Virus record (IMG/VR): IMGVR_UViG_3300030108_003601
Coordinates: 3,723 to 31,649 of that record
Direction: 5' to 3' (one strand)
Source of the DNA: a virus
Length of the DNA: 27,927 bases
Under the pieces are notes generated by a model. The model was not told the origin of the DNA. It made no database searches and saw only the letters and a program-made list of their open reading frames with translations. Below, piece after piece: positions 8,459 to 15,481 of this stretch (positions within the stretch are counted from its first letter, which is position 1; each line of letters starts with the position of its first letter). The position numbers and the translations under genes were made by a program.

Positions 8459-8576
8459 ATTAAAAAAAATTAATAGGTTTGCACAAATGCTTAGAGATGA
8501 TAGATTTAGGCAACATAGAATAAACAGTAAAAAAATATATAACAGGATAAAATATAAAAATGAAACTATCACGTAA
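8421..8576 (+). CDS. 51-residue very basic small protein
   Basis: The ATG at 8421 lies inside the previous gene (38 nt overlap), and the ORF ends inside the start of the endolysin gene. The product is rich in Lys, Arg and Asn, with pI clearly high, and has no hydrophobic segment. It fills what would otherwise be a 100-nt gap between two genes. A nucleic-acid-binding role is possible. The evidence is the reading frame and gene packing only. Confidence 0.5.
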   Translation: MARNQSKNSLLNKLKKINRFAQMLRDDRFRQHRINSKKIYNRIKYKNETIT

Positions 8577-9033
8577 CTTTAGCCTCTCAGAGCTTATTAA
8601 ATCAGACACAGCCATCAGGTTGGGTATTGATAACAATCCTAATGCAGATCAAATAGAAAAATTAAAACTACTTTGTGAAAATATTCTACAGCCAGTGCGT
8701 GACCACTTCGGTAGAGTCACGGTGACCAGCTGCTTTCGTAGCCCTGAGTTGTGTGTAAAAATTGGTAGCAGTTTAAATTCGCAACATACCCGTGCGGAGG
8801 CGGCGGACTTCGAATGCCTGGGCACAAGCAACGCTGAAGTCTTTGATTGGATCAAAGCAAACCTTCCGTATGATCAAATGATATTAGAATTTTTTACTCC
8901 AGGTGAACCAAACTCGGGGTGGATCCACTGCAGCTATGTGTCTGACAAACCAAGAAAACAATTATTGAGAGCGTTTAAAGAGGATGGCAAAACTAAATAC
9001 AAACCAGTGATAGGAGATGCAGTAGATTTATAA
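8560..9033 (+). CDS. M15A family peptidase, probable endolysin
   Basis: The 157-residue protein begins LSRNFSLSELIKSDTA, typical of the M15A fold. It carries TSCFRSPE, then SQHTRAEAADFE with zinc ligands H76 and D83, then WIHCSY with H123. These match the D,D-/L,D-carboxypeptidase-type peptidases used by many phages to cleave peptidoglycan cross-links at lysis. There is no signal peptide, so release would need a holin, for which the small membrane proteins just upstream are candidates. The length is normal for a single-domain endolysin. A virion-associated use cannot be excluded. Confidence 0.87.
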   Translation: MKLSRNFSLSELIKSDTAIRLGIDNNPNADQIEKLKLLCENILQPVRDHFGRVTVTSCFRSPELCVKIGSSLNSQHTRAEAADFECLGTSNAEVFDWIKANLPYDQMILEFFTPGEPNSGWIHCSYVSDKPRKQLLRAFKEDGKTKYKPVIGDAVDL

Positions 9034-9045
9034 TAAGAAAGATAA

Positions 9046-9936
9046 ATGAGAAAGACATTAGGAATTAATATTTCACATCATTGTTCGTTTGCTTATTTTG
9101 AAGATGGCATTTTAAAAGAGTATTACGAAGAAGATAGATTTAATAAGATTAAAGGTTATCACCCTGATGATGATGAGTCTGGTAATTACACTTATCAATA
9201 TGAAGTTTTAAAAAAATTTAAAAATATTACTTTTGATGCTGTAGTGTTTGCATCTTTTGATAGAGGTAATTTACAATTAGAACTACCCATAATCAGACCT
9301 ATACTAGAACAAATTAAATTTAAAGAATACTATTTTAATATTGTAAACCATCACATTTATCATGCAACCTGCGGATATTTTTTTAGTAAATTTGACAAAG
9401 CAATTGCTTTAATTTCTGATGGAGGTGGAGAGATAGAAGTTGCAAGAGATTTTAGAACTTTGCAAAGTATATTTTTAATAGACAAAAAAGAAGTTGTACC
9501 TAAATATAAATATTATTCTAATAAAAAAACAGACTACTTTAATAATTTTGTCCCAACAGAAATACATGAAAAGAAAGACATAGATTATACAATGAGTAAC
9601 AAAGCTAAAGCTGGTCTTAAATATCTTTATTATCTTATGGATGCAGGTTTTAAAGAAGGAGAAGAAGGTCAAATGATGGGCTTTGCTCCTTACAATGACA
9701 TTGCTAATGAAGCTCAAAAAGAAACTCTCAAAGATGTCATAGAATTAATTGAAAGAGCAAAAGAATATTCGGATTGTAAGAATATAATATTGTCTGGCGG
9801 TTATCATTTAAATTGTTCTAACAATTTTAAATTAGTAAAACTTTACCCTGAATATAATTTTTTTGTAGATCCAATACCATATGATGGAGGCACTGCAGTA
9901 GGAGCTGTATGTTATTATGAAAATTATCACAGATAA
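9046..9936 (+). CDS. Carbamoyltransferase, N-terminal (Kae1-like) part
   Basis: The 296-residue protein has LGINISHHCS at the start, NHHIYHATCGYFFS with the metal-site histidines, ALISDGGGE, a GQMMGFAPY segment, and ILSGGYHLNCSNN followed by DPIPYDGGTAVGA. These are the landmarks of the N-terminal ASKHA-fold domain of NodU/CmcH/TobZ-like O-carbamoyltransferases, which carry out carbamoyl-adenylate chemistry. In typical members the chain continues into the C-terminal YrdC-like-fold domain. Here it stops at 9936, and that domain is encoded separately in another frame starting at 9917. The substrate is unknown. Confidence 0.88.
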   Translation: MRKTLGINISHHCSFAYFEDGILKEYYEEDRFNKIKGYHPDDDESGNYTYQYEVLKKFKNITFDAVVFASFDRGNLQLELPIIRPILEQIKFKEYYFNIVNHHIYHATCGYFFSKFDKAIALISDGGGEIEVARDFRTLQSIFLIDKKEVVPKYKYYSNKKTDYFNNFVPTEIHEKKDIDYTMSNKAKAGLKYLYYLMDAGFKEGEEGQMMGFAPYNDIANEAQKETLKDVIELIERAKEYSDCKNIILSGGYHLNCSNNFKLVKLYPEYNFFVDPIPYDGGTAVGAVCYYENYHR

Positions 9937-10444
9937 AAAAGAAGCTGTTGATTTATTATTACAACAAAAAGTTGTTGTGATATTTCAAGGACATTCTGAA
10001 TGGGGAGCACGTGCTCTAGGTAACCGATCAATGTTATTTGATCCTCGTAATAAAGATGCAAAAGAAATTGTAAACAAAATAAAAGGCAGACAATGGTGGA
10101 GACCCACAGCTGCTACAATACTTTATGAACACAGGCATGATTATCTAGATATGCACGGACTAGATGAGTCTCCATACATGACCTTTGCAATTGATGCTAA
10201 ACAAAAAGCGATTGATGAAGTGCCCGCGTGTGTACACGCAGATAACACGTGCAGGTTTCAAACTTTAAAACGTGAACAAAATAAAAACTATTATGATCTT
10301 ATAAAATTATTTTATGACAAAACAGGCGTGCCTTTGCTGCTTAATACGTCTTTTAATCTGAAAGGATACCCTATAGTTGAAACATTTGATGACGCTTTGT
10401 TGACTTTACAAAACAGTAAGATTGAGTATTTATATACTCCATGA
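9917..10444 (+). CDS. Carbamoyltransferase, C-terminal domain as a separate ORF
   Basis: The 175-residue protein contains FQGHSEWGARALGNRSML, VNKIKGRQWWRPTA, SPYMTFAID, ACVHADNTCRFQT and TGVPLLLNTSFNLKGYPIV. These are the conserved blocks of the carbamoyltransferase C-terminal domain that binds ATP and carbamoyl phosphate. Every block is present, so the protein looks functional rather than decayed. Its ATG lies 20 nt before the stop of the N-terminal ORF, in the +1 frame relative to it. GGAG lies 12 nt upstream. The two products probably assemble into one enzyme. Confidence 0.87.
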   Translation: MKIITDKKEAVDLLLQQKVVVIFQGHSEWGARALGNRSMLFDPRNKDAKEIVNKIKGRQWWRPTAATILYEHRHDYLDMHGLDESPYMTFAIDAKQKAIDEVPACVHADNTCRFQTLKREQNKNYYDLIKLFYDKTGVPLLLNTSFNLKGYPIVETFDDALLTLQNSKIEYLYTP

Positions 10445-10662
10445 GTAAAAAAGTAATTATACAAAAAGCATTTGCCAACATAGATACCGTTCACGGTTTT
10501 TGTGAACAGTGTGAAGAAGAAACAATCTTAATTGCAATTGTTCAAGATTATTATAGATGTACCAACTGTGGTCACGATACTAGACAACACATAAATGGTA
10601 GTATAAGATATTTAAAGATAAGTGAAAAAGATAAAGAATATATAAAGCAAGAAAATAAATGA
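10441..10662 (+). CDS. Zinc-ribbon-like small protein
   Basis: The 73-residue protein has a CEQC knuckle (about residues 21-24) and a CTNCG knuckle (about 40-44) around a short beta-rich segment, then DTRQHINGSIRYLKISEKDKEYI. Two CxxC pairs at this distance fit a zinc ribbon. It overlaps the carbamoyltransferase by 4 nt and the following oxygenase by 4 nt. Binding to nucleic acid or to RNA polymerase is plausible for such proteins, but no function is known. Confidence 0.72.
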   Translation: MSKKVIIQKAFANIDTVHGFCEQCEEETILIAIVQDYYRCTNCGHDTRQHINGSIRYLKISEKDKEYIKQENK

Positions 10663-11177
10663 GTTTAAATATTCAAATAGTAGATAATTTCTTTTCGAAG
10701 AAAGAATATGATATTTTAGTTAACAACTTAAATAAAATTGCTTACACCCCTGCAACCAATAGTCAGGGACTTTATGGTATGAATCACGATATTGAAGAAA
10801 CAAAAGAAAACAAATGGTTGTTTGATAAAATCAAAAATAAATTTACTCCGGGCTTTCCTGAAATAAAAGAATTAGAAATGGTATATGCTTCTTTTCAAAT
10901 GAGAGATAATAAAGGTGATATTAGTCCTCATAAAGATGAGGGTATAAAAGGTCATTACACATCTAAATATAATTGTTTAATATATTTAAAAGGAGAAGAA
11001 CTAACTTACAATGGAACTGGTTTTTATCATGATACTAATTTAAATACATACATAGGCTTTGTTAACAATAGAGCTATGTTTTTTAATGGACGTGATATTT
11101 ATCATACTTGTTTACAGGGTTTAGGAGAAAGCAGTGCACGATATACGTTAGGAGTATTTTATGGGAAAAAAAGCTAA
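10659..11177 (+). CDS. 2-oxoglutarate/Fe(II)-dependent oxygenase 1
   Basis: The 172-residue protein opens with QIVDNFFSKKEYDIL, typical of prolyl-4-hydroxylase-like (P4Hc) oxygenases. The iron triad is H91-x-D93 (SPHKDEG) and H149 (IYHTC), with R161 (ARYTLGVFY) as the likely 2-oxoglutarate carboxylate ligand. The whole double-stranded beta-helix appears present. It should couple oxidation of 2-oxoglutarate to hydroxylation of an unknown substrate. It overlaps the zinc-ribbon gene by 4 nt and the following basic protein by 17 nt. Confidence 0.85.
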   Translation: MSLNIQIVDNFFSKKEYDILVNNLNKIAYTPATNSQGLYGMNHDIEETKENKWLFDKIKNKFTPGFPEIKELEMVYASFQMRDNKGDISPHKDEGIKGHYTSKYNCLIYLKGEELTYNGTGFYHDTNLNTYIGFVNNRAMFFNGRDIYHTCLQGLGESSARYTLGVFYGKKS

Positions 11178-11283
11178 GTTTGGTTTAGTTACAGCTCCAC
11201 GTCAACGGCCTAGAAAGAGACCGGGCAGGCACAAAAAAAGTCCTAACAAACACGAAAAAAGAATGGGTAAATATAGAAGATAG
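11161..11283 (+). CDS. 40-residue Arg/Lys-rich protein
   Basis: The ATG at 11161 overlaps the oxygenase end, and the ORF closes 1 nt before the next gene. About 17 of 40 residues are Lys or Arg, with the stretch RPRKRPGRHKKSPNKHEKR. I recall similar short RPGRHKK-type proteins in marine myoviruses and pelagiphages, so it is probably a conserved small protein. DNA, RNA or virion-interior binding is possible. An AGGAG upstream supports translation. Confidence 0.65.
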   Translation: MGKKAKFGLVTAPRQRPRKRPGRHKKSPNKHEKRMGKYRR

Positions 11284-11284
11284 T

Positions 11285-11800
11285 ATGATAACAAAAATAA
11301 ATACAAACGTCCCTAAACAAACTAATCATAGAATCATAGATCTGTTGTACAAAGTTGGCACCTGGTCTTTTGGTTTTGATAATCATTTAAGTAAAAAATT
11401 AAACACAATAAATGCAGGTCTGACGTATGCATCTTTTCAGCCTGATAGATTTTATGTTAATCATGAAAGTTTAAATAGTTATGCTGTATTCATTCAAGAT
11501 CTTATAGAACAAAACTCTTATATGAAATTTAAAAAATTACATCGGGTATATTGGAACTGGTATTGCCCTGGTGCAATTATGGAGATGCACCAAGATGCAC
11601 CTACAGATAATTTTTATTCTATTATTTATAATCTACATACAAATGATGGTGGCACTGAATTTAAAGTAAACGATGAAATTAAATTTTATGAATCTGTAGA
11701 ATCTGAGGCTTTTCTTTTTCCTAGCAAATTGTATCACAGAGGAATTGCACCTAAGAAAGATCCAAATAGGTTTAATTTAAATATATTATTGGAGATATAA
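11285..11800 (+). CDS. 2-oxoglutarate/Fe(II)-dependent oxygenase 2
   Basis: The 171-residue protein has H102-x-D104 in MEMHQDAP, H151 in KLYHRGIAP and R162 in NRFNLNILL, giving a complete iron triad and 2-oxoglutarate-binding arginine. The strand pattern between them (YSIIYNLHTNDGGTEF, then EAFLFPS) is that of a P4Hc-like jelly roll. The sequence differs widely from oxygenase 1 outside these motifs, so this is not a recent duplicate. Its stop abuts the end of a minus-strand gene (convergent, no gap). Confidence 0.83.
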   Translation: MITKINTNVPKQTNHRIIDLLYKVGTWSFGFDNHLSKKLNTINAGLTYASFQPDRFYVNHESLNSYAVFIQDLIEQNSYMKFKKLHRVYWNWYCPGAIMEMHQDAPTDNFYSIIYNLHTNDGGTEFKVNDEIKFYESVESEAFLFPSKLYHRGIAPKKDPNRFNLNILLEI

Positions 11801-12043
11801 TTAAGCTGGGGTCTTTGGTTTAGGCGGTGGAACAATAGCTTCCTCGCATGTAAATTTAGGATACATTCTAAATTTTACTACATCTTGTTCCGAAAACTTG
11901 CCTTGATACAATATATCGTATGACTCAGAAAGCCCATTTCGAACACAATCATAATAGCTGTCCTGTGGCTTAGGATATGTAAGAGTAGTAACACAATTAC
12001 CCGCTATAGTTGAACAAATGTATACTGTTAAAAAAAATTTCAT
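11801..12043 (-). CDS. Small secreted protein with cysteines
   Basis: The start is set at the ATG at 12043, because AAGGAA lies eight bases upstream on the minus strand. A TTG two codons earlier is less likely. The 80-residue product starts MKFFLTVYICSTIAG, a short signal-peptide-like segment. It continues with cysteines in GNC, YDCVRNG and KFTCEE and ends in a proline-rich PPPKPKTPA tail. It is probably exported to the periplasm, where the cysteines could pair. It is the first minus-strand gene, divergent from the 12111 operon. The function is unknown; it could act in host takeover or superinfection exclusion. Confidence 0.7.
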   Translation of the reverse strand: MKFFLTVYICSTIAGNCVTTLTYPKPQDSYYDCVRNGLSESYDILYQGKFSEQDVVKFRMYPKFTCEEAIVPPPKPKTPA

Positions 12044-12071
12044 TGACAAGTTCCTTGTAAATTTATATAAA
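12043..12071 (+). promoter_or_regulatory. Sigma70-type promoter for the 12111 operon
   Basis: TTGACA (12043-12048), a 17-bp spacer and TATAAA (12066-12071) give a near-consensus promoter. The element TATCCTATAT follows at 12072-12081. The predicted transcript has a 30-nt leader with AGAAAGG before the ATG at 12111. The -35 box overlaps the start codon region of the divergent minus-strand gene. Confidence 0.75.
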
Positions 12072-12110
12072 TATCCTATATGTTTAGATATTACAGAAAG
12101 GATATACTAA

Positions 12111-12299
12111 ATGACAGACATAAGCAAATACAAAAGTCTCGCAGTTGATCATGACTGCTATGGTAAAATTGATAAGCTGACCAAGGTACTGGCACCAGGA
12201 ATCATTTTATCAAGAGCGCAGGTGATTAGAATGTTAGTAGACGAGAAAGCGAAGAAGTTAAATGGCAAAATCACAAAGCGTGTTTCCAAAGGCGATTAA
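12111..12299 (+). CDS. Putative ribbon-helix-helix DNA-binding protein
   Basis: The 62-residue protein has a short strand (YKSLAVDHD), a helix (YGKIDKLTKVLA), a turn (PGIILS) and a second helix (RAQVIRMLVDEKAKKL). That is the strand-helix-helix layout of Arc/CopG-type repressors. A basic tail follows. It is first in an operon driven by a promoter carrying the TATCCTATAT element, so it could autoregulate by binding that element. The fold assignment is by pattern only. AGAAAGG precedes the start by about 11 nt, and it overlaps the next gene by 38 nt. Confidence 0.6.
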   Translation: MTDISKYKSLAVDHDCYGKIDKLTKVLAPGIILSRAQVIRMLVDEKAKKLNGKITKRVSKGD

Positions 12300-12558
12300 C
12301 GTCATTGGAGACAGGAAGAATGCAGAGCAAAGTCTTTGGCGTAATGTGTTAATCGTAGCCCTGGAGGACGCATTGGGTTCACAATGGCGTAATAAAAATT
12401 ACGGTAACCCAGGCAATGATTATTTTACACAGACAGCTAGAAGTTATTTTCTAGAGCCTAATAGAGATTTTGCTTTGGTATGCCAGTACGCAGGGTTTGA
12501 CCATCAATACATAAGAATGAAAGCAAAGCAGTTTTTTAACAGAAAGGAGAACGCATGA
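12262..12558 (+). CDS. Conserved hypothetical protein
   Basis: The 98-residue basic soluble protein starts inside the preceding gene. It contains LWRNVLIVALEDALGSQWRN and a C-terminal block DFALVCQYAGFDHQYIRMKAKQFF that could form two or three helices, possibly a helix-turn-helix around YAGFDHQYIRMKA. I do not recognise a named family. It is in a chain of small early-type genes with 4-38 nt overlaps. Confidence 0.65.
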   Translation: MAKSQSVFPKAINVIGDRKNAEQSLWRNVLIVALEDALGSQWRNKNYGNPGNDYFTQTARSYFLEPNRDFALVCQYAGFDHQYIRMKAKQFFNRKENA

Positions 12559-12782
12559 TAAACATGTTGAAAGCAATCGTAAGCGAAATGAAAAGAGCTA
12601 ACGATATAAAAGAAAGAGAGCTGAAGTTGAGAGAAGAACAATGGGAGGATTCAAAAGCGTCTTGGTCTTTTAAACAAGATAGGTATCCACCACAATTTTG
12701 GATTGGTGGTACAACAACCTGTTGTCAAGATCCGCAAGCAACTAATAATTTTGCAAGTGGTCAAAGGTTTGGCAGATGGTAA
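12555..12782 (+). CDS. Small hypothetical protein with helical N-terminus
   Basis: The 75-residue protein has a charged helix (residues 5-35, ERELKLREEQWEDSK) followed by an aromatic, Gly/Thr-rich segment with CC. Its ATG overlaps the previous stop (ATGA), and AAAGGAG precedes it. The next ATG falls inside its last codons. No family is recognised. Confidence 0.6.
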   Translation: MINMLKAIVSEMKRANDIKERELKLREEQWEDSKASWSFKQDRYPPQFWIGGTTTCCQDPQATNNFASGQRFGRW

Positions 12783-12937
12783 AAAAAATATGCAAAGTTT
12801 GTAATGGCAACGGATTTGTACGAGTGCCATTTGATCAAGCTCAGGAGGAACAATGGGCTGACTGTGAATTTTGTAACAATCAAGGAGAAATAGAGGAGGA
12901 AGAAGACGATGATACTGTTCGGAAAATACAGCATTAA
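12776..12937 (+). CDS. Small DnaJ-type zinc-finger protein
   Basis: The 53-residue ORF has CKVCNGNG and CEFCNNQG, two CxxCxGxG-like repeats as in the central domain of DnaJ, followed by a highly acidic tail (EIEEEEDDD). The two cysteine pairs should bind one zinc ion. It overlaps both neighbours (7 and 29 nt). Phage single-finger proteins of this type are common and their function is not established. Confidence 0.65.
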   Translation: MVKKICKVCNGNGFVRVPFDQAQEEQWADCEFCNNQGEIEEEEDDDTVRKIQH

Positions 12938-13049
12938 TAATAAAAAATGGAGACAACAATTGTCTGCCTGGAGTTTATACTATCGAAGCGAGATAGTTTA
13001 TGCGTCGGTAGGTTTTATTGTTGGGTTTATATTGGGGGTAATAATATGA
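12909..13049 (+). CDS. Small membrane protein, C-terminal anchor
   Basis: The 46-residue ORF has a basic N-terminal half (NNKKWRQQLSAW) and a C-terminal hydrophobic segment (VYASVGFIVGFILGVII) ending at the stop codon. The next ATG overlaps its stop (ATGA at 13046-13049). GGAGGAAGAAGAC precedes the start. A peripheral or tail-anchored membrane protein is likely; the role is unknown. Confidence 0.6.
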   Translation: MILFGKYSINNKKWRQQLSAWSLYYRSEIVYASVGFIVGFILGVII

Positions 13050-13246
13050 GACAAGCTATACTGCAAGCGCTAGAAGATAAATACACTGCGCAAATATCAG
13101 AGGCAGATGCAACTATAAAAATCTATCTGGATAATTCTGTTGGCATTGGAGAACATCCACAGCACATAGAAGAGATAGATAAACTTATGCAAAAAATTGT
13201 AGATGCTCAAGAAAAATTAAAAGAACTACAGGCGTTTAAACTATGA
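13046..13246 (+). CDS. Small coiled-coil protein
   Basis: The start is set at the ATG at 13046, because it overlaps the previous stop (ATGA) and follows GGGGG. A longer frame from 12947 would overlap the membrane protein. The 66-residue product is almost entirely helical and charged, with leucine/isoleucine spacing (IDKLMQKIVDAQEKLKEL) that suggests a coiled coil. No function is assigned. Confidence 0.6.
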   Translation: MRQAILQALEDKYTAQISEADATIKIYLDNSVGIGEHPQHIEEIDKLMQKIVDAQEKLKELQAFKL

Positions 13247-13545
13247 TGACCAGTGATTTTATAGTGGCAACTAATTTAAAAACATTGGTTGGCCTGTATG
13301 GTTTGACTTACAAAAGATTAGCTAACGAGTTAAACATGGAACAATCCGTAGTCTTTAGAATTGTAAAAGGACAAAGAAAGGTAAGTTTAAAATTGTTAGA
13401 TAAACTTGCTGAAGTATTTAATTGTAACCCCAAAGATTTGTTAGACCCTGAGTTTGCATTAGGTGTGGGTTGGCAGTTGATGTTCAATAAAGATTTTAAA
13501 GTCAACGAAAAATTAATTAACAAAAAAATTTATAGAACGGCATGA
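13243..13545 (+). CDS. XRE/Cro-CI-type helix-turn-helix regulator
   Basis: The 100-residue protein has a classical five-helix XRE domain at about residues 10-68. GLTYKRLANELNMEQSVVFRI is helices 2-3, VSLKLLDKLAEVFN is helix 4, and NPKDLLD caps the domain. A short basic C-terminal region follows. It probably binds operator DNA as a dimer, and the inverted repeats at 22061-22089 or the TATCCTATAT sites are possible targets. Two ATGs (13243 and 13246) compete; either overlaps the preceding stop. Confidence 0.8.
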   Translation: MMTSDFIVATNLKTLVGLYGLTYKRLANELNMEQSVVFRIVKGQRKVSLKLLDKLAEVFNCNPKDLLDPEFALGVGWQLMFNKDFKVNEKLINKKIYRTA

Positions 13546-13649
13546 TAGATTTGTTAGTTTCGATAGCAGCAATACTATTAATATATGCGTTCGTAATAGG
13601 TTTGTTACGAATGTGGAACAAGGAGGACAATGATAATAGCAGACGGTAA
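13542..13649 (+). CDS. 35-residue single-span membrane protein
   Basis: The ATG overlaps the preceding stop (ATGA). Residues 3-22 are hydrophobic (DLLVSIAAILLIYAFVIGLL), followed by RMWNKEDND. The ORF ends 20 nt inside the next gene. It would insert with its charged C-terminus in the cytoplasm. The function is unknown. Confidence 0.6.
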   Translation: MIDLLVSIAAILLIYAFVIGLLRMWNKEDNDNSRR

Positions 13650-14139
13650 AGATTATGACTTACTTAAAAAATGGTCTCACAACTTTGATTGTGATGGATA
13701 CTACTCATGTGAGATTGGTGTAGGTAAAGGCATGGGATCTCAAATTATAATGGATAATGTTATTAACAATTATTTACATATCGGAATCGATTCTTATACG
13801 GACAACGTCAGAGATACTTTGGTTGAAGATCTTTTTGATTATTCTAACAAAGGAAGATTTAGATTAGCAAACATGACAGAAAGATTATTCATGTCTCATC
13901 CGGACCACCAGGACATGACGTTTGCATTTGTGCATTTTGATTGTTCAACAACATCACAAGATATAATGACACAAGCCGTGTGGTTTGCTGAAAGAGCAGC
14001 ACGTCACTCGCGGTTTATATTTAGTAATCACACTCAATATAAGTTTGATTTGATTTCGGAAGTAATGAAATTTTATAACTTTGAAATTCATGGAACAGGA
14101 GAAGCAAAATGTATGATGGCAAAGGCACCAAGAAGATGA
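13630..14139 (+). CDS. Class I methyltransferase-like protein
   Basis: The 169-residue protein has CEIGVGKGMGSQII (residues 27-40), matching the glycine-rich SAM-binding loop. LHIGIDSYTDN then gives the acidic ribose-binding residue, and FAFVHFDCST resembles motif IV. These suggest a compact Rossmann-type methyltransferase of the FkbM/CmcI-like kind rather than a DNA methyltransferase, because no DPPY/NPPY motif is seen. The substrate is unknown. AGGAGG lies 6 nt before the ATG. Confidence 0.6.
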   Translation: MIIADGKDYDLLKKWSHNFDCDGYYSCEIGVGKGMGSQIIMDNVINNYLHIGIDSYTDNVRDTLVEDLFDYSNKGRFRLANMTERLFMSHPDHQDMTFAFVHFDCSTTSQDIMTQAVWFAERAARHSRFIFSNHTQYKFDLISEVMKFYNFEIHGTGEAKCMMAKAPRR

Positions 14140-14570
14140 TAACAGAAACAGATAGAGCCTACATCGCTGGGCTATTCGATGGAGAAGGCAGCATCTATTT
14201 CGCAAAGCGTGCGGAGATGAAGAAAAAACATAATGGCAAAGGTTACAGAATATCTCTGTCACAACGTATTAGTATGGAAATAACTATGACGGATGAGTCT
14301 GTTATACGTTGGGTCCACGAAGTATTAGGACGCGGAACTGTCGTGCGTAAGCCACGCAAAGGCTTACGCAAAGACGGGACTAAATATTTAATGCAATGGA
14401 AGTGGCGTTGCACTTTTAGAGATGCGTACTATGTCTGCAAATTGCTATGGCCTTGGGCACACGTTAAGATGCCTAAGATCCAACAAGTGATAGATCATTA
14501 CAATATTAATAAAGACAATATTGTAGACTTAAAACAATACAAGATAGTAAATAAAGGAGCCCTAAAATGA
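14109..14570 (+). CDS. Free-standing LAGLIDADG homing endonuclease
   Basis: The 153-residue protein has one LAGLIDADG motif, YIAGLFDGEGSI, at residues 18-29. A single motif implies action as a homodimer. The basic beta-saddle region follows (RKPRKGLRKDG), then the conserved aromatic segment RDAYYVCKLLWPW. It is not inside an intron or intein that I can see, as both neighbours look intact. GGAGAA precedes the start at 14109; an ATG at 14136 overlapping the previous stop is a good alternative. It would cleave alleles lacking it and spread the segment. Confidence 0.85.
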   Translation: MYDGKGTKKMITETDRAYIAGLFDGEGSIYFAKRAEMKKKHNGKGYRISLSQRISMEITMTDESVIRWVHEVLGRGTVVRKPRKGLRKDGTKYLMQWKWRCTFRDAYYVCKLLWPWAHVKMPKIQQVIDHYNINKDNIVDLKQYKIVNKGALK

Positions 14571-15313
14571 TGAATGATGAGGATTTACGCGAGTTTCATA
14601 GCATCGGAAAAAAGAAAGTTATCTGGGATGGAAAGTCCAAATTTGATTACCAAACCATTAAAAGAGTAGACTCTGACTCTGGTCGAGTTTACGACATCAA
14701 CAACGAGAAGTTGCCATCTGTTACAACAATACTGGGTGCAACTAGATCGGAAGAATCGAAAGCAAAACTGGCAGCATGGAGGCAAAGAGAAGGCGAAATT
14801 AAGGCAGACAAAATACGTGATGATGCAGCCGCTCGAGGTACAATTATGCACCGAATATTAGAAGGATTTATAAAAGATGAAGGACACATGGATCTTACAA
14901 AATTAGGACAAGAGGCAGGCACCATGGCCCAAAACATCATCGATAAAGGCCATTTCGAGCCCTTAGAAGAGGTGTGGGGGCTAGAGATGCCCCTATGGTA
15001 CCCTGGATTGTATGCTGGGGCTTCTGACGTGGCTGGTTTGTACGACGGTCGGGAGTCTATCATAGATTTTAAGCAAAGCAATAAATACAAGAAGCGTGAA
15101 TGGATTGACGATTATTTTATACAATGTGCGGCTTACGCCGTGGCTCACAACTACGTGTATGGTACGAACATACAATCTGGAGTGATTCTAATTAGCGTTA
15201 AAGGTGGAGATGTTCTAAGGTACGTGTCACATGGTAAGGAATTTCAACACTTTATGTGGACTTGGCTAGGTAGAGTGGGTCAATACTACAAGCAACAGGC
15301 ATCAGGCACCTAG
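14567..15313 (+). CDS. RecB/Cas4-like PD-(D/E)XK exonuclease
   Basis: The 248-residue protein has the RecB-family nuclease series: H95 in GTIMHRILEG, E140 (WGLEMPL), D154 (GASDVAG), D167-x-K169 (IIDFKQS) and the QxxxY motif Q186-Y190 (FIQCAAY). This is a complete active site. It would degrade or process DNA ends in recombination-dependent replication or host DNA breakdown. It is the last gene of the chain that began at 12111, and it is followed by noncoding DNA with repeats. Confidence 0.87.
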   Translation: MMNDEDLREFHSIGKKKVIWDGKSKFDYQTIKRVDSDSGRVYDINNEKLPSVTTILGATRSEESKAKLAAWRQREGEIKADKIRDDAAARGTIMHRILEGFIKDEGHMDLTKLGQEAGTMAQNIIDKGHFEPLEEVWGLEMPLWYPGLYAGASDVAGLYDGRESIIDFKQSNKYKKREWIDDYFIQCAAYAVAHNYVYGTNIQSGVILISVKGGDVLRYVSHGKEFQHFMWTWLGRVGQYYKQQASGT

Positions 15314-15422
15314 GACCCATAGAGTATTCTGTATGAGATTTATGTTTGAGAAAAAAAATTTGAAAAACATAGTGATACAATGCTACAATGGACTTAAATC
15401 ATTGATATTATTGAATAAAGTA

Positions 15423-15455
15423 CTGCTACAATGCTGCTACAATGGTGTTACAATG
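15423..15455 (+). repeat. Three 11-bp tandem repeats (CTGCTACAATG)
   Basis: CTGCTACAATG occurs at 15423-15433 and 15434-15444, then as GTGTTACAATG at 15445-15455. Two further TACAATG cores lie upstream at 15376-15382 and 15384-15390. Spacing of 11 bp places the copies on roughly the same DNA face, as in protein-binding iterons. Confidence 0.7.
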
Positions 15456-15481
15456 TGCTTCAGGGAAATCCCTACGCGCGC

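Noticed and set aside
9902-9936. Programmed +1 frameshift joining the two carbamoyltransferase parts
   Set aside because: No convincing slippery site is seen; the A-rich run lies after the first stop codon. The second ORF has its own ATG, so independent initiation is simpler.
12651-12959. 102-codon minus-strand ORF
   Set aside because: It lies antisense to three overlapping plus-strand genes with coherent motifs, including the CxxCxGxG protein.
14689-15090. 133-codon minus-strand ORF
   Set aside because: It is antisense to the RecB-like exonuclease, whose active-site residues are complete; the Ser/Pro-rich translation looks non-coding.
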